Positions 27,167 through 35,421 of a DNA stretch of 64,000 nt are shown here, in pieces (position 1 is the stretch's first letter; every line of letters starts with the position of its first letter). Source of the DNA: Haloplanus sp. XH21 (GTDB lineage: Archaea > Halobacteriota > Halobacteria > Halobacteriales > Haloferacaceae); NCBI RefSeq assembly GCF_023276355.1, contig NZ_JALLPL010000001.1, positions 2,468,275 to 2,532,274 on the forward strand, given 5' to 3'. The translations under genes were made by a program, and so were the position numbers. The notes below the pieces were generated by a model. It saw only the letters and a list, made by a program, of their open reading frames with translations. It was not told the origin of the DNA and searched no databases.

Positions 27167-27699
27167 CGGACGACAAAACCTACCCGAACGAACCCGCAGA
27201 CGAGTTCCCCTCGCCGCCGCAGACGTTCGAGGACCGCGAGGGACGGACGATCACGGTCCGGCGGTACGACGACGCGGCGGATCGCGACGCGCTGGCGGCG
27301 ATGTACGAGGCGTTCGACCCCGCCGACCGCGCCCAGGGCATCCCGCCGACCGATCCGGAGCGGATCGCCGACTGGCTGGGCTCGATCACCGGCCCGGAAA
27401 CCGTCAACGTCGTCGCCGAACACGAGGACGCCGTCGTCGGACACGCGACGCTCGTTCCCGACGAGCCGGAGGGCACTGCGGAACTCGCCATCTTTGTCCT
27501 CCAGGACTACCAGCACGCGGGCATCGGTACCCACCTCCTCGAGACGCTGCTGGGCGCCGGCCAGGACGAGTGTGTCGAACGGGTGTGGCTCACGGTCGAG
27601 CGCTGGAACGACGCCGCGATCCGCCTCTACGAGAAGGTCGGCTTCCGGACGAGCGACGCCGAAAGCTTCGAACACGAGATGACGCTACGCCTGCAGTAA
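27163..27699 (+). CDS. GNAT family N-acetyltransferase
   Basis: 178 residues from the ATG at 27163. GNAT motif A is seen as LAIFVLQDYQHAGIGTHLLETLL (Q-x-x-G-I-G acetyl-CoA loop), followed by VWLTVERWNDAAIRLYEKVGF. The N-terminal 35 residues are a flexible lead. Substrate unknown; cotranscribed with a Usp protein, an association also seen for protein lysine acetyltransferases (PatZ-like), which is only suggestive here. Confidence 0.85.
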   Translation: MTDDKTYPNEPADEFPSPPQTFEDREGRTITVRRYDDAADRDALAAMYEAFDPADRAQGIPPTDPERIADWLGSITGPETVNVVAEHEDAVVGHATLVPDEPEGTAELAIFVLQDYQHAGIGTHLLETLLGAGQDECVERVWLTVERWNDAAIRLYEKVGFRTSDAESFEHEMTLRLQ

Positions 27700-27735
27700 C
27701 GCCGGTTTGAGCCCCGGTCGGGGATCGACTCCCCA

Positions 27736-28188
27736 TCAGACGGAGAGGACGGGCTGGCTCGCGTACAGCAGGACGTACTCAGCGGCCTTCGCGAGGACTT
27801 CCTCGTCCGACCCCGAGACGGGTTCGCGCGGGACGACCACGAAGTCGGCATCGAGATCCTCGGCGGTGTCGAGGACGACGCTCCCCGGATGGCGGGAGAG
27901 ACGGGCGGTGGAGAAGCCGTAGGTCATCGACATCGAGAGCGGGACATCGGCGTCGCCGACGGTCTCGTTGACCGCGTCCAGAAACGCCTCGGTGTCGGCC
28001 GCGAGCGTCGCGTCGTCGACGGCGCCGGTGTCGATGGCGCGGGCGAGATCCTCGCTGACGACGTAGAGCGCGTGGACCGCCGCGTCGTACTCCTCGGCGA
28101 TAGCCGCCGCGTACTCGACGGCCGAGAGCGACTCCTCGCTCCCATCCACGGGGACGAGGACGAGCGACGGCGAGAGCGGATCGGTCAT
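27736..28188 (-). CDS. universal stress protein family protein
   Basis: 150 residues from the ATG at 28186-28188. UspA start LVLVPVDGSEESLSAVEYAAAIAEEYDAAVHALYVV is typical. The C-terminal phosphate loop is degenerate (VVVPREPVSGSDEEVLAKAAEYVLLYASQPVLSV), lacking the G-x2-G-x9-G signature, so ATP binding is doubtful. Divergent from another Usp gene at 28273, sharing an 84-bp upstream region. Confidence 0.82.
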   Translation of the reverse strand: MTDPLSPSLVLVPVDGSEESLSAVEYAAAIAEEYDAAVHALYVVSEDLARAIDTGAVDDATLAADTEAFLDAVNETVGDADVPLSMSMTYGFSTARLSRHPGSVVLDTAEDLDADFVVVPREPVSGSDEEVLAKAAEYVLLYASQPVLSV

Positions 28189-28272
28189 GAGCGACCGTGG
28201 GCGGGCCACGGGCAAAAAACGCACCCCCGATCGGACACCGGGTTTATGCCTCGACCGCCCGAATCCAGGCGC

Positions 28273-28728
28273 ATGTTCGACACCATCGTCATCGCGACTG
28301 ACGGATCGGAGAGCGCCAGCCGAGCGGTGGCAGTCGCGCTCGACCTCGCCGGTCGGTTCGACGCGGCGGTTCACGCGCTTTACGTGGTCGACCGCGGAGA
28401 GATCGAGGCCTCCCCCGAGCAGGTCCGCGACGAGATGCGGAGCGCGCTCGACGAGTCGGGCCGGACGGCGTTGGAGGAGGTGGCGGCGACCACCGACCGC
28501 TCGGTGACGACGGCCGTCCGCGAGGGACGACCGGCGACGAAGATCCGGGAGTACGCGCTGGAACACGACGCCGACATGGTGGCGATGGGGACCCGCGGTC
28601 GCCACGGCGAGAACCGGTTTCTCGTCGGGAGCGTCGCCGAACGCGTCGTCCGCACCTGTCCGGTGCCCGTGTTGACCGTGCGCCAACTCGACGAGGGCGA
28701 ACGCGACGCCGAGACCGCGGCGGCCTGA
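28273..28728 (+). CDS. universal stress protein, ATP-binding type
   Basis: 151 residues. Complete UspA signature: IVIATDGSESASRAVAVALDLA at the N-terminus and MGTRGRHGENRFLVGSVAERVVRTCPVPVLTV at the C-terminus, where G-R-x-G-x9-G-S binds ATP in family structures. Divergent from the degenerate Usp at 27736. Its stop codon (tga 28726-28728) lies at the left edge of a degenerate palindromic element. Confidence 0.88.
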   Translation: MFDTIVIATDGSESASRAVAVALDLAGRFDAAVHALYVVDRGEIEASPEQVRDEMRSALDESGRTALEEVAATTDRSVTTAVREGRPATKIREYALEHDADMVAMGTRGRHGENRFLVGSVAERVVRTCPVPVLTVRQLDEGERDAETAAA

Positions 28729-28786
28729 GACGGTTTATTGTCCCTGTTGACCGGTAGATCACCGATAAACAGAGACGATGATCCGG
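28728..28786. repeat. palindromic element, degenerate short copy (class A-like)
   Basis: CGGTTTATTGTCCCTGTT on the left pairs imperfectly with AACAGAGACGATGATCCGG on the right; the inner part (GACCGGTAGATCACCGAT) is shorter than in the other copies. It starts at the stop codon of the Usp gene and lies before the DHH gene, so the longer open frame of the latter (from 28738) is element sequence, not coding. Confidence 0.65.
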
Positions 28787-28836
28787 ACGACGCGCCGAAC
28801 CGCGAGATACTTCGGGACGGCCACCCTGCGGCCGGT

Positions 28837-30024
28837 ATGGACGACGATCTCATCGACGACGACGGCCTCTCGCTCTCGCGGAAGTCGCGACTGCCCGGGG
28901 CGGGCTTTTTCTATCCCGACTCGCTGGACGAGGAGTACGCCGACCGGCGCGCCCGCGAGGCCATCGAAGGCGCGGAGGCGGTGGTCGTCGCCGACGGCGA
29001 CGCCGACGGCCTCGGCTGTGCCGCGCTCGTTCGCGAGATGTACGACGCCGCCCTCGACATCGCCCCGTTCGAGGAGTCGCTCGCGGCGCGGGTGGCGCCC
29101 GAAGCCGGCGACGGCGAGGACGACGAGAACGAGGACCGCGAGGAGTCGCCGGTCGGCCTCGTCACGGCGAGTCCGCATTCGCTAACCGACGCCCTCGAAC
29201 GCGTCGCGAAGTACGCCGATCCGGGCGTCGATGTCTACGTCTGTGACCTCTGTCCCGACGACGACACCGTCGTGCCCATCGTCGAGGATCTGATCGACCG
29301 GGCGGCGAGGGTCGAGTGGTTCGATCACCACCAGTGGGACGACGATGTCGCGGCCGCGGTCCGCGCGGCCGGCGTCGACCTGGTCGTCGGCGAGTCCGAC
29401 GAGGAGTGTACGGTCGACGTGGCGCTGCGCTCCCTCGAGTACGACTTCCCCGAGCATCTGACGGCGCTCGCGTCGGTCACCCGGGATCACGACCTCTGGA
29501 TCAAGGAGGACCCCCGCAGCGACGACCTGGCGGACTACGCCCACTGGGCGAGCGCCGAGGAGTACGTCACGGTCGTCGGACAGTACGGCCCGGCCCTTCC
29601 CGATCCCGTCGTCGACTTCCTCGACCACCGCCGCGTGGAGAAAGAGCAGTTGATCGAAGCGGCGGTCGACCGCGCGTCGATGCAGTCGGTCGGTCCCTGG
29701 ACCGTCGGCGTGACCTACGGCCGGTGTTCACAGAACGAGGTGGCCGAGGCGCTCCGGGAACAGGGGGCCGACGCCGCCGTCATCGTCAAGCCCGCGGGCA
29801 GCGCGAGCATCCGCGGCAGCGAGGGCTTCGAGCGGTGTCACGAGGTGGCCGGACAGGTGAACGGCGGGGGCCACCCCCGCGCTGCGGGCTGTAAGCCCGA
29901 CATCTACGACGACATGCTCGACTACGCCCACCACTGGTCGTCGGAGGGGTACGCGACGCGACAGGTGATCCTCGCGGCGTTCGAGCGACTGACGGGGGAA
30001 GAGGCGGCCGACGGCGACGAGTGA
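28837..30024 (+). CDS. DHH/DHHA1 family phosphoesterase (RecJ-like)
   Basis: 395 residues from the ATG at 28837; upstream frame is repeat element. DHH-domain motifs: VVVADGDADGLGCAAL (DxD), VYVCDLCPDD, and EWFDHHQWDD (the DHH motif), then a C-terminal DHHA1 domain with VNGGGHPRAAG. The family holds RecJ-type 5'-3' exonucleases, nanoRNases and cyclic dinucleotide phosphodiesterases. Haloarchaea have several RecJ homologues; which activity this has is open. The acidic insert about 95-108 is a halophilic feature. Confidence 0.85.
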   Translation: MDDDLIDDDGLSLSRKSRLPGAGFFYPDSLDEEYADRRAREAIEGAEAVVVADGDADGLGCAALVREMYDAALDIAPFEESLAARVAPEAGDGEDDENEDREESPVGLVTASPHSLTDALERVAKYADPGVDVYVCDLCPDDDTVVPIVEDLIDRAARVEWFDHHQWDDDVAAAVRAAGVDLVVGESDEECTVDVALRSLEYDFPEHLTALASVTRDHDLWIKEDPRSDDLADYAHWASAEEYVTVVGQYGPALPDPVVDFLDHRRVEKEQLIEAAVDRASMQSVGPWTVGVTYGRCSQNEVAEALREQGADAAVIVKPAGSASIRGSEGFERCHEVAGQVNGGGHPRAAGCKPDIYDDMLDYAHHWSSEGYATRQVILAAFERLTGEEAADGDE

Positions 30025-30025
30025 T

Positions 30026-30105
30026 AGGGATTATCGTAACTGTGTACCGGTAGTTCGCTGGGACGGTCAAGCGAACTACCGGTACTGACTTCCAATAAAC
30101 CGTAT
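30026..30105. repeat. two-armed palindromic element, copy 4 (class A, reverse orientation)
   Basis: Read on the minus strand it begins ATACGGTTTATTGGAAGTCA and ends CAGTTACGATAATCCC. Inner stem GTACCGGTAGTTCGCT with AGCGAACTACCGGTAC. It fills the space between two convergent stop codons: tga of the DHH gene (30022-30024) and tta of the DUF5807-type gene (30105-30107). Confidence 0.9.
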
Positions 30106-30521
30106 TAGGCCTCGCCGACGACCCAGCGGTCGGAGAACGCGGTCCCGTCGGGACAGGCCGCGTAGGCGTGGATCACGTCGCCCTCGGCGTAGATACCGCC
30201 TACTTCTTCGTTCTGTGCCTCGGCGAACGCGAGGACGTACGTCGGGGCGGCGCCACAGTCGGGGCACGCACCGCCGGTCAACTCGTGGTCGATGTCGCCC
30301 TCGACGTCCATCGCTTTCTTCGCGAACTCCATCGCATCCATGCCGGTGCCGGCCGAAAAGAGGCGACGTCCCTCCTCGCCGGGCACGACGAGGACGACGC
30401 CACCGTCGACCTCGAACCCGTGGTCCGCGAGGGTACCCTCGTCGTCGAGGTAGCCGTCGGTGAGAAAGAGCGCAACGTGGTCGAGTCGGTCGCCGGCGAG
30501 GAACGCGTCGAGTTCAGTCAT
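30105..30521 (-). CDS. DUF5807-type haloarchaeal protein
   Basis: 138 residues. Matches the haloarchaeal DUF5807 family as I know it: ELDAFLAGDRLDHVALFLTDGYLDDEGTLADHGFE at the start and one zinc-type pair CPDCGAAPTYVLAFAEAQNEEVGGIYAEGDVIHAYAACPDG. Two Cys pairs or a CxxC plus a lone Cys and His may hold a metal. Function unknown. Its stop codon is supplied by, or abuts, palindromic copy 4. Confidence 0.78.
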   Translation of the reverse strand: MTELDAFLAGDRLDHVALFLTDGYLDDEGTLADHGFEVDGGVVLVVPGEEGRRLFSAGTGMDAMEFAKKAMDVEGDIDHELTGGACPDCGAAPTYVLAFAEAQNEEVGGIYAEGDVIHAYAACPDGTAFSDRWVVGEA

Positions 30522-30631
30522 ACGGGTTGCAGGTGGTCGAGCCCTAAATGACGGTCGTTTCGGGGTCGAGTGGGGCGTCGGGACCGCCTCCGGACCAAAC
30601 GCCTATCAACGCGCCCGTGCCACCCACGGTC

Positions 30632-31621
30632 ATGTCGCCCTCCCGCCGTTCGCTGCTCGCTGGCGTCGCCACGGTCCTCGCCGGATGCAACGCCCCCGAC
30701 GACTCGACAGCCACCCCGACCGGAACGGATCATTCCGATACCGATGCTGCCATCTCGACCGCCCGCCGCCACCTGCGAGACGCCCTGTCGGCCTACGTCG
30801 AACACGCCGGGCCGGGCGCGACCCTCCTCGACATCACCGCCACGAGCGAGGGGGCGTTCACGCCGGAACCCGTCGTGAACGCGTGTCGGGCGGCGAACGA
30901 GGCGATTCGGAAGGGTCGACGAAACGCCAGCGGCGGCCAGCAACAGACGCTCGATCAACTCGCGGCGGCGTCGGTGTTCCTGCGTGAAAGCGCCACCCTC
31001 CAGCACGACCTCAGACGCGCGGCGGACGCGCTGGCCGACCTCCGTCGGGTGGTCTATCGGGACGAGATGGACCCCACTCGAACCGAACGCTCCCCAGTCG
31101 AGCGTGTCCTCGAGGAATCGAACGCCCACGCAGACATCGTGACCGCGCAGGATCCGGCGGCCGTCGCGAGCGTGCTCGACGCCCTCGACGAAGCGACGGT
31201 TCGGTCGAAACGGACCCAGTTCGGAGCGGAGGACCGCCAACTCTGGGATCTCTCGAGCGTGCTGCTGTCGGTGCTGTCGGGCACGTCCGCGCTCGGGGCG
31301 GGATGGACGGCCTGGCGTGAGGAGGCGTTCGACGACGCGACCCACGAGTTCCGGCTGGCCGTCGAGGACTTCGGCTCGGCGGCCGCCCACCTGGACGAAG
31401 CGTGGACGGCGGCCTTCCGGACGTTCGGCGCGCAGGTCACGGACGTGGTCGACGCGCTCCAGGCAGGGAGCCAGCGCCTTCACGACGCCGCCGTCGCGAT
31501 GACGGAGGGGCGGTCGGACGCGGCCGACCGGAACCGCGACCGGGCGCGGGCGGCGCTCCGCGAAAACGAGACGGTCGTAGAGGAGATACGGGCGGTGCAG
31601 CCGATCCTCGACGGGGAGTAA
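30632..31621 (+). CDS. Tat-exported lipoprotein, helical, unknown function
   Basis: 329 residues from the ATG at 30632. The N-terminus SRRSLLAGVATVLAGC has the twin-arginine motif and a lipobox (LAGC), so the protein is exported folded and lipid-anchored to the outer face of the membrane. The rest is helical and Ala/Arg/Glu/Asp-rich with coiled-coil character. No enzyme motif. Its stop (taa 31619-31621) is 3 bp from palindromic copy 5. Confidence 0.8.
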   Translation: MSPSRRSLLAGVATVLAGCNAPDDSTATPTGTDHSDTDAAISTARRHLRDALSAYVEHAGPGATLLDITATSEGAFTPEPVVNACRAANEAIRKGRRNASGGQQQTLDQLAAASVFLRESATLQHDLRRAADALADLRRVVYRDEMDPTRTERSPVERVLEESNAHADIVTAQDPAAVASVLDALDEATVRSKRTQFGAEDRQLWDLSSVLLSVLSGTSALGAGWTAWREEAFDDATHEFRLAVEDFGSAAAHLDEAWTAAFRTFGAQVTDVVDALQAGSQRLHDAAVAMTEGRSDAADRNRDRARAALRENETVVEEIRAVQPILDGE

Positions 31622-31624
31622 CTT

Positions 31625-31706
31625 ATACGGATTATTGTAAGTCAGCACCGGTGATTCGCTGGGACGGGTTAACGAACCACCGGTGAACAGTTACAATAAT
31701 CCGTAT
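31625..31706. repeat. two-armed palindromic element, copy 5 (class A)
   Basis: Left arm ATACGGATTATTGTAAGTCA and right arm CAGTTACAATAATCCGTAT are near-perfect complements. Inner stem CACCGGTGATTCG with CGAACCACCGGTG around CTGGGACGGGTTAA. It fills the gap between two convergent stop codons (taa 31619-31621 plus strand; tta 31706-31708 for the minus-strand gene). This is the best copy to use as consensus. Confidence 0.92.
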
Positions 31707-32134
31707 TAGCCGTCCAGATCCTCGGCGATGGACGTGAGCGACGAGTCGGGCTGCCGGGTGACGGAGTACACCGCGCGCTTGCCGGGGATGCGAACGCCGT
31801 AGAGATAGCCCGGCGTCACCTCGTCGAACTCGACGCTCTGTCCGGTCTCGCGGTCGGTGCTGCGGACCCAGTCGACCAGGCGGTTCGTCCCCTCGCGGTC
31901 GGCCCGCGCGAGGCGGCGGTTGTCGTACGCGCCGCGAACGACGAACCCGTCGGCGTCGGCCTCGATGCGCGCGTGATACTCGTCGCCGTCGAGGACGAGA
32001 CGGACGATGTCGCCGCCCTCGACCGCCACGCCGTCGGGGAGGCGAAGACAGGGGCGGCGAGTCCCGCCGCTGCGGGCGATGCGGGCGCGGTACGTCGTCA
32101 CCCCGTCCCCATCGCTGGCGACGCGGTCAGTCAC
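31706..32134 (-). CDS. DUF7112-type haloarchaeal protein
   Basis: 142 residues from a GTG at 32132-32134. Pattern RIARSGGTRRPCLRLPDGVAVEGGDIVRLVLDGDEYHARIEADADGFVVRGAYDNRRLAR and GYLYGVRIPGKRAVYSV is one I associate with the haloarchaeal DUF7112 family. Beta-rich, small, soluble. It follows rps6e by 2 bp, so it is in a translation-related operon and may be ribosome-associated (inference). Confidence 0.75.
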   Translation of the reverse strand: MTDRVASDGDGVTTYRARIARSGGTRRPCLRLPDGVAVEGGDIVRLVLDGDEYHARIEADADGFVVRGAYDNRRLARADREGTNRLVDWVRSTDRETGQSVEFDEVTPGYLYGVRIPGKRAVYSVTRQPDSSLTSIAEDLDG

Positions 32135-32136
32135 GA

Positions 32137-32517
32137 TTACTCTTCGTCGGAGAGGGCATCGAAGTCGGCGTCGCCGCTCGTCACCTTGGCGTTGATCTGG
32201 ACGACTTCCTCGCTGATCTCGCGGCCGCGGACGGTGACGCGCTTTCGCTCGCCGTCGCGGGAGGGCTGGTAGCCGACGCCGTCCTCGAGGAGGACTTTCT
32301 TGAGGCCCGCGCCGGTGATGTCCGATCGCAGGGGGCGGCCGGCGGTGTCCGACCCGCCGGTCAGTTCGAGCGTGGTGCCGTCGAGACTGACGGCCTCGCC
32401 GTCGACCTCGTCGCCGAGTTCGCGTCCGAGAAACCGGTTTGCGTCCTGTCCGTCGACTTCGACTTGCGCAGTGCGACCCGTCTCCGGGTCCGAAACGACG
32501 ACCTTGAAGTCTGCCAT
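32137..32517 (-). CDS. rps6e: 30S ribosomal protein S6e
   Basis: 126 residues from the ATG at 32515-32517. [37 protein letters not shown] and [16 protein letters not shown](T)G, with the basic [15 protein letters not shown] segment, are the S6e core shared by archaea and eukaryotes; the eukaryotic C-terminal phosphorylated tail is absent as expected. Component of the small ribosomal subunit. Followed 2 bp later by the DUF7112-type gene. Confidence 0.95.
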   Translation of the reverse strand: MADFKVVVSDPETGRTAQVEVDGQDANRFLGRELGDEVDGEAVSLDGTTLELTGGSDTAGRPLRSDITGAGLKKVLLEDGVGYQPSRDGERKRVTVRGREISEEVVQINAKVTSGDADFDALSDEE

Positions 32518-32603
32518 GGCGTGAATCAGACGGCCGCCGATAAAAAGCACGTCGAAAGAGAGCGTGGGAAACCGCTTTTCCGCGCTCGCCACCCAGGCCA
32601 GGC

Positions 32604-33635
32604 ATGAACGGCCGCGCCCTCGCACTCGTCTGTCTGGTGGTGCTCGCGGGCTGCGTGACGCCGATAGAGCCCGGAACGTCGGGCGAACCGGCGTCGCCGA
32701 CGGCGACACCCGCGACGGCATCGGGGGAGCGGCCCGCAACGGAGTCGACGGCCGTGCCGGGATCGAACCCCTGGGGGACCGAACCGATCGTGGTCGCCGT
32801 CCGCAACGAGGGAACGCGCGAGCTGGCGTTCGCATCGCTGGTGCGCGAGGCGGCGGCCTTCTGGGAAGCCAACGAGCGGTATCTCGGCTTCCCGGTGCGC
32901 TACGAGGTGCGCCCGGACGCCCCGGACCCCGACCTCGTGGTGGCGTTCACCGACCGGATTCCGGACTGTGGCGGGACCCGGGACGCGGTGGGATGTGCGC
33001 CACGGATCACGGACTCGCGGATGATCGACCGCCCGGAGACGGTGTGGGTGAAAACCGGGCTCTCGAACGAGTCGACGGTGCTGGTGACGAAACACGAACT
33101 CGGGCACACCCTGGGGCTGGGGCACGACGACCCGCCGCGTGACGTGATGCAGGCGTCGTCGGTCCTCTACACCGAACCGCAACCGAACGCGACCGAACGG
33201 GCGTTCCCGTGGCCCGACGGCAACTTCACCGTCCACGTCGCCGCCGAAGACGCCGCGGACCCCGCGGGCGCCGACCGGCAGGTCGACCACGCGCTGACGT
33301 ACTACGAGGACGACCCGCCGGGGATGCCGACGAATCTCACGTTCGACCGGGTCGACGCCGACGCCGAGGTGCGGATCCTGTTCGGCGCGACGCCCGACTG
33401 CCGCGCGTCGAGCGGTTCCTGCGTGAGCACGTACGGCACCGACCCCGACGGCGACGGCGCCATCGAGGAGTACACCCGCGTCGAGATCAGACTCGTCGGC
33501 CTCGACACGGAGGCGGTGGGCTGGCACGTCGGCTACTGGCTGGCGCACGTCTTCGGCGCTGAACCCGACGGCGAGAAACCGCCGCCGTTCCAGGACGCGA
33601 GTTACCGCGAACGCCGGAGCGCGTGGTGGGCGTAG
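32604..33635 (+). CDS. lipoprotein metalloprotease, matrixin-like
   Basis: 343 residues. Lipobox LAGC at about 14-17, a Pro/Thr/Ser-rich linker, then a catalytic domain containing the zinc motif [11 protein letters not shown] (HExxHxxGxxH) of metzincins and, downstream, DVMQASS in place of the Met-turn. Four Cys ([10 protein letters not shown] and two later) probably make disulfides outside the cell. Likely cell-surface protease; substrate unknown. The gene overlaps the next start by 1 bp. Divergent from rps6e. Confidence 0.85.
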   Translation: MNGRALALVCLVVLAGCVTPIEPGTSGEPASPTATPATASGERPATESTAVPGSNPWGTEPIVVAVRNEGTRELAFASLVREAAAFWEANERYLGFPVRYEVRPDAPDPDLVVAFTDRIPDCGGTRDAVGCAPRITDSRMIDRPETVWVKTGLSNESTVLVTKHELGHTLGLGHDDPPRDVMQASSVLYTEPQPNATERAFPWPDGNFTVHVAAEDAADPAGADRQVDHALTYYEDDPPGMPTNLTFDRVDADAEVRILFGATPDCRASSGSCVSTYGTDPDGDGAIEEYTRVEIRLVGLDTEAVGWHVGYWLAHVFGAEPDGEKPPPFQDASYRERRSAWWA

Positions 33636-33910
33636 TGGACGAGGCGCGCCTCGAAGCCGAACTCGAACGGACGTTCGCGGCGAGCGAGGGCGAGCGACGC
33701 GCGGTGGTCCGGGCGGCGCGCGACCTGGCCGACTCCGGCCGTCTCACGGCCGACCGCGGCGAACCGCCGGCGGTCGACGCCCTCGTCGCGGAACTGCGGG
33801 ACGCCCCCGAGGGGTCGTCGCTCGCCGAGCGCTGGAACTGGTGGCTGGGGGCGCTGGAGATCGCCTACGACGGTGGCTACACGGAATTCCAGGTGCGTCG
33901 CTACGACTAG
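33635..33910 (+). CDS. small haloarchaeal protein, unknown function
   Basis: 91 residues if started at the GTG at 33635 (overlapping the protease stop by 1 bp); earlier GTG codons at 33623 and 33626 are possible. Helical, with conserved-looking SLAERWNWWLGALEIAYDGGYTEFQVRRYD at the end. No motif recognised. It is translationally coupled to the metalloprotease and converges on cbiA with a 4-bp overlap. Confidence 0.62.
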   Translation: MDEARLEAELERTFAASEGERRAVVRAARDLADSGRLTADRGEPPAVDALVAELRDAPEGSSLAERWNWWLGALEIAYDGGYTEFQVRRYD

Positions 33911-35295
33911 AGGGCGTCGAGGAAGGCGTCGAACGCCCCGCTCTCGGCGTGAAGATGGGCGTAGGTGCCGAGCGTCCGGTGGGCGGTGAGTCCGTCCTGA
34001 CCATCAGCGATGCCGTCGCCGCGGACGACGTCGAACGCGAAGCGGGCGTCGGCGTCGACATCCGCGCTGGAGTAGTGGAACTCGTGGCCGCGCCGCGTCT
34101 CGCCGCCCGCCGCGGTGAGGGTGTCGGTCCGGGCGTGGAGTTCGACGTGGTCGAGCGCCTGGTAGCGGTCGTGCATCCGCACGTCCGCGGGGAGGACACC
34201 CGCCATCGCGTGGGTGTCGCCGTCGGCGGTCGTCAGCGACCGCGAGAGCGCCATCAGCCCGCCACACTCGCCGAGGACGGGCAGGCCGTCGCTCGCGCGG
34301 TTGGCGAGCGTCGCCAGCGCGGGACTGCCCGCGAGGGCCGCGCCGTGGAGTTCGGGGTAGCCGCCCGGCAGATAGACGCCGTCGCAGTCGGGCAGGTCGT
34401 CGCCGGCGGTGGGGGCAAAGGTCGTCACGTCGGCGCGGGCGCGGAGGCGTTCCAGGGTCGCCGGGTAGCAGAAGCGAAAGGCGTCGTCGCGGGCGACGGC
34501 GAGGCGGCCGCCGGTCGCCGGTCCTGGGTCGGGGACGGCAACACGAGGCGGTTCGCGGGCGACGTCGCGAAGCCGGTCGGTCCGTATCGTCTCCGCCGCC
34601 GCGTCGAGCGCATCGTCGTCGAGGGGTGCCTCAGCGCCCATGTGGAGACCGAGGTGGCGGTCCGGTATCTCCAGGTCGCCCTGGGGCGGGATCCGGCCGA
34701 AGTAGTCGAGGCCGTCGGAAAGGGCCTCGCGGATGCCGTCGGCGTGGCGGCCGCCGTGGGCGCGCTGAGCGAGGACGCCCGCGACGTCGATGTCGCGCCC
34801 CGCCTCGGCGGCGTAGCGCTCGAAGCCGAGCGCCGTGGCGGCGACGCTCTCCATCCCGGCCTTGGCGTCGACGACGAGCACGACGGGGAGGTCGAGCGCC
34901 TCGGCGACGGCGGCGGTGCTGGAGCCGTCACCGTCGTACAGCCCCATCACGCCCTCGACGACGCAGACGTCGGCGTCGCTCCGATAGTAGTTGCGGCGGA
35001 CGCCGTCGACGCCTTCCAGCCACACGTCGAGCGTGCGGGAGGGCCGGCCGGCGACGGCTTCGTGGTGGCTCGGGTCGATGAAGTCCGGGCCGGCCTTCGC
35101 CGGCTGGACCGTCGCTCCGTCGGCTTCGAGCGCCCGAATGACGGCGAGGGTCGCGACGGTCTTGCCGACGCCCGACCGCGTCCCCGCGAGGACGACGCCT
35201 CTCACGCCACCCTCCGGTCGCGGTGCGGTCGAGCGGGCAGTCCATCGACGGTCGCTCGCGTCGGTATCACGGGTCGACGTGGGTGCTGGGGGCAC
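33907..35295 (-). CDS. cbiA: cobyrinate a,c-diamide synthase
   Basis: 462 residues. Glutamine-dependent amidation of the a and c acetate side chains of cobyrinate. ATP-binding P-loop-like VVLAGTRSGVGKTVATLAVIRAL (N-terminal), KAGPDFIDPSHH and EGVMGLYDG are CbiA hallmarks. The C-terminal triad-type glutaminase domain has the nucleophile Cys in GECGGLMALSRS and the YLPGGYPELHG segment. The start is uncertain: a GTG at 35203-35205 (VRGVVLAGTRSG) would drop 30 non-conserved residues. Divergent from the CbiX-like gene. Confidence 0.9.
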   Translation of the reverse strand: MPPAPTSTRDTDASDRRWTARSTAPRPEGGVRGVVLAGTRSGVGKTVATLAVIRALEADGATVQPAKAGPDFIDPSHHEAVAGRPSRTLDVWLEGVDGVRRNYYRSDADVCVVEGVMGLYDGDGSSTAAVAEALDLPVVLVVDAKAGMESVAATALGFERYAAEAGRDIDVAGVLAQRAHGGRHADGIREALSDGLDYFGRIPPQGDLEIPDRHLGLHMGAEAPLDDDALDAAAETIRTDRLRDVAREPPRVAVPDPGPATGGRLAVARDDAFRFCYPATLERLRARADVTTFAPTAGDDLPDCDGVYLPGGYPELHGAALAGSPALATLANRASDGLPVLGECGGLMALSRSLTTADGDTHAMAGVLPADVRMHDRYQALDHVELHARTDTLTAAGGETRRGHEFHYSSADVDADARFAFDVVRGDGIADGQDGLTAHRTLGTYAHLHAESGAFDAFLDAL

Positions 35296-35362
35296 ATCTA
35301 CCTGCTGGTGCCGGGAGGGGAGTGCCCGCTTCCCGAACTTATTTGTCGGTCGGCAGTGTGCG

Positions 35363-35404
35363 CTAACTCAAGCCCGGTTTTTCTAACTCAATGGAAATTG
35401 AGTT
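35363..35404 (+). promoter_or_regulatory. palindrome plus direct repeat, operator of the CbiX-like gene
   Basis: AACTCAATGGAAATTGAGTT (35385-35404) is an 8-bp perfect inverted repeat with 4-bp spacer, 17 bp before the ATG at 35422. A further copy of the half-site, CTAACTCAA, lies 20 bp upstream (35363-35371). A TATA-like cttattt is at 35338-35344. The GTTGAGTTA/TAACTCAA half-site recurs before the chelatase and nikR genes. Confidence 0.6.
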
Positions 35405-35421
35405 CAACCGGGAACATACAG

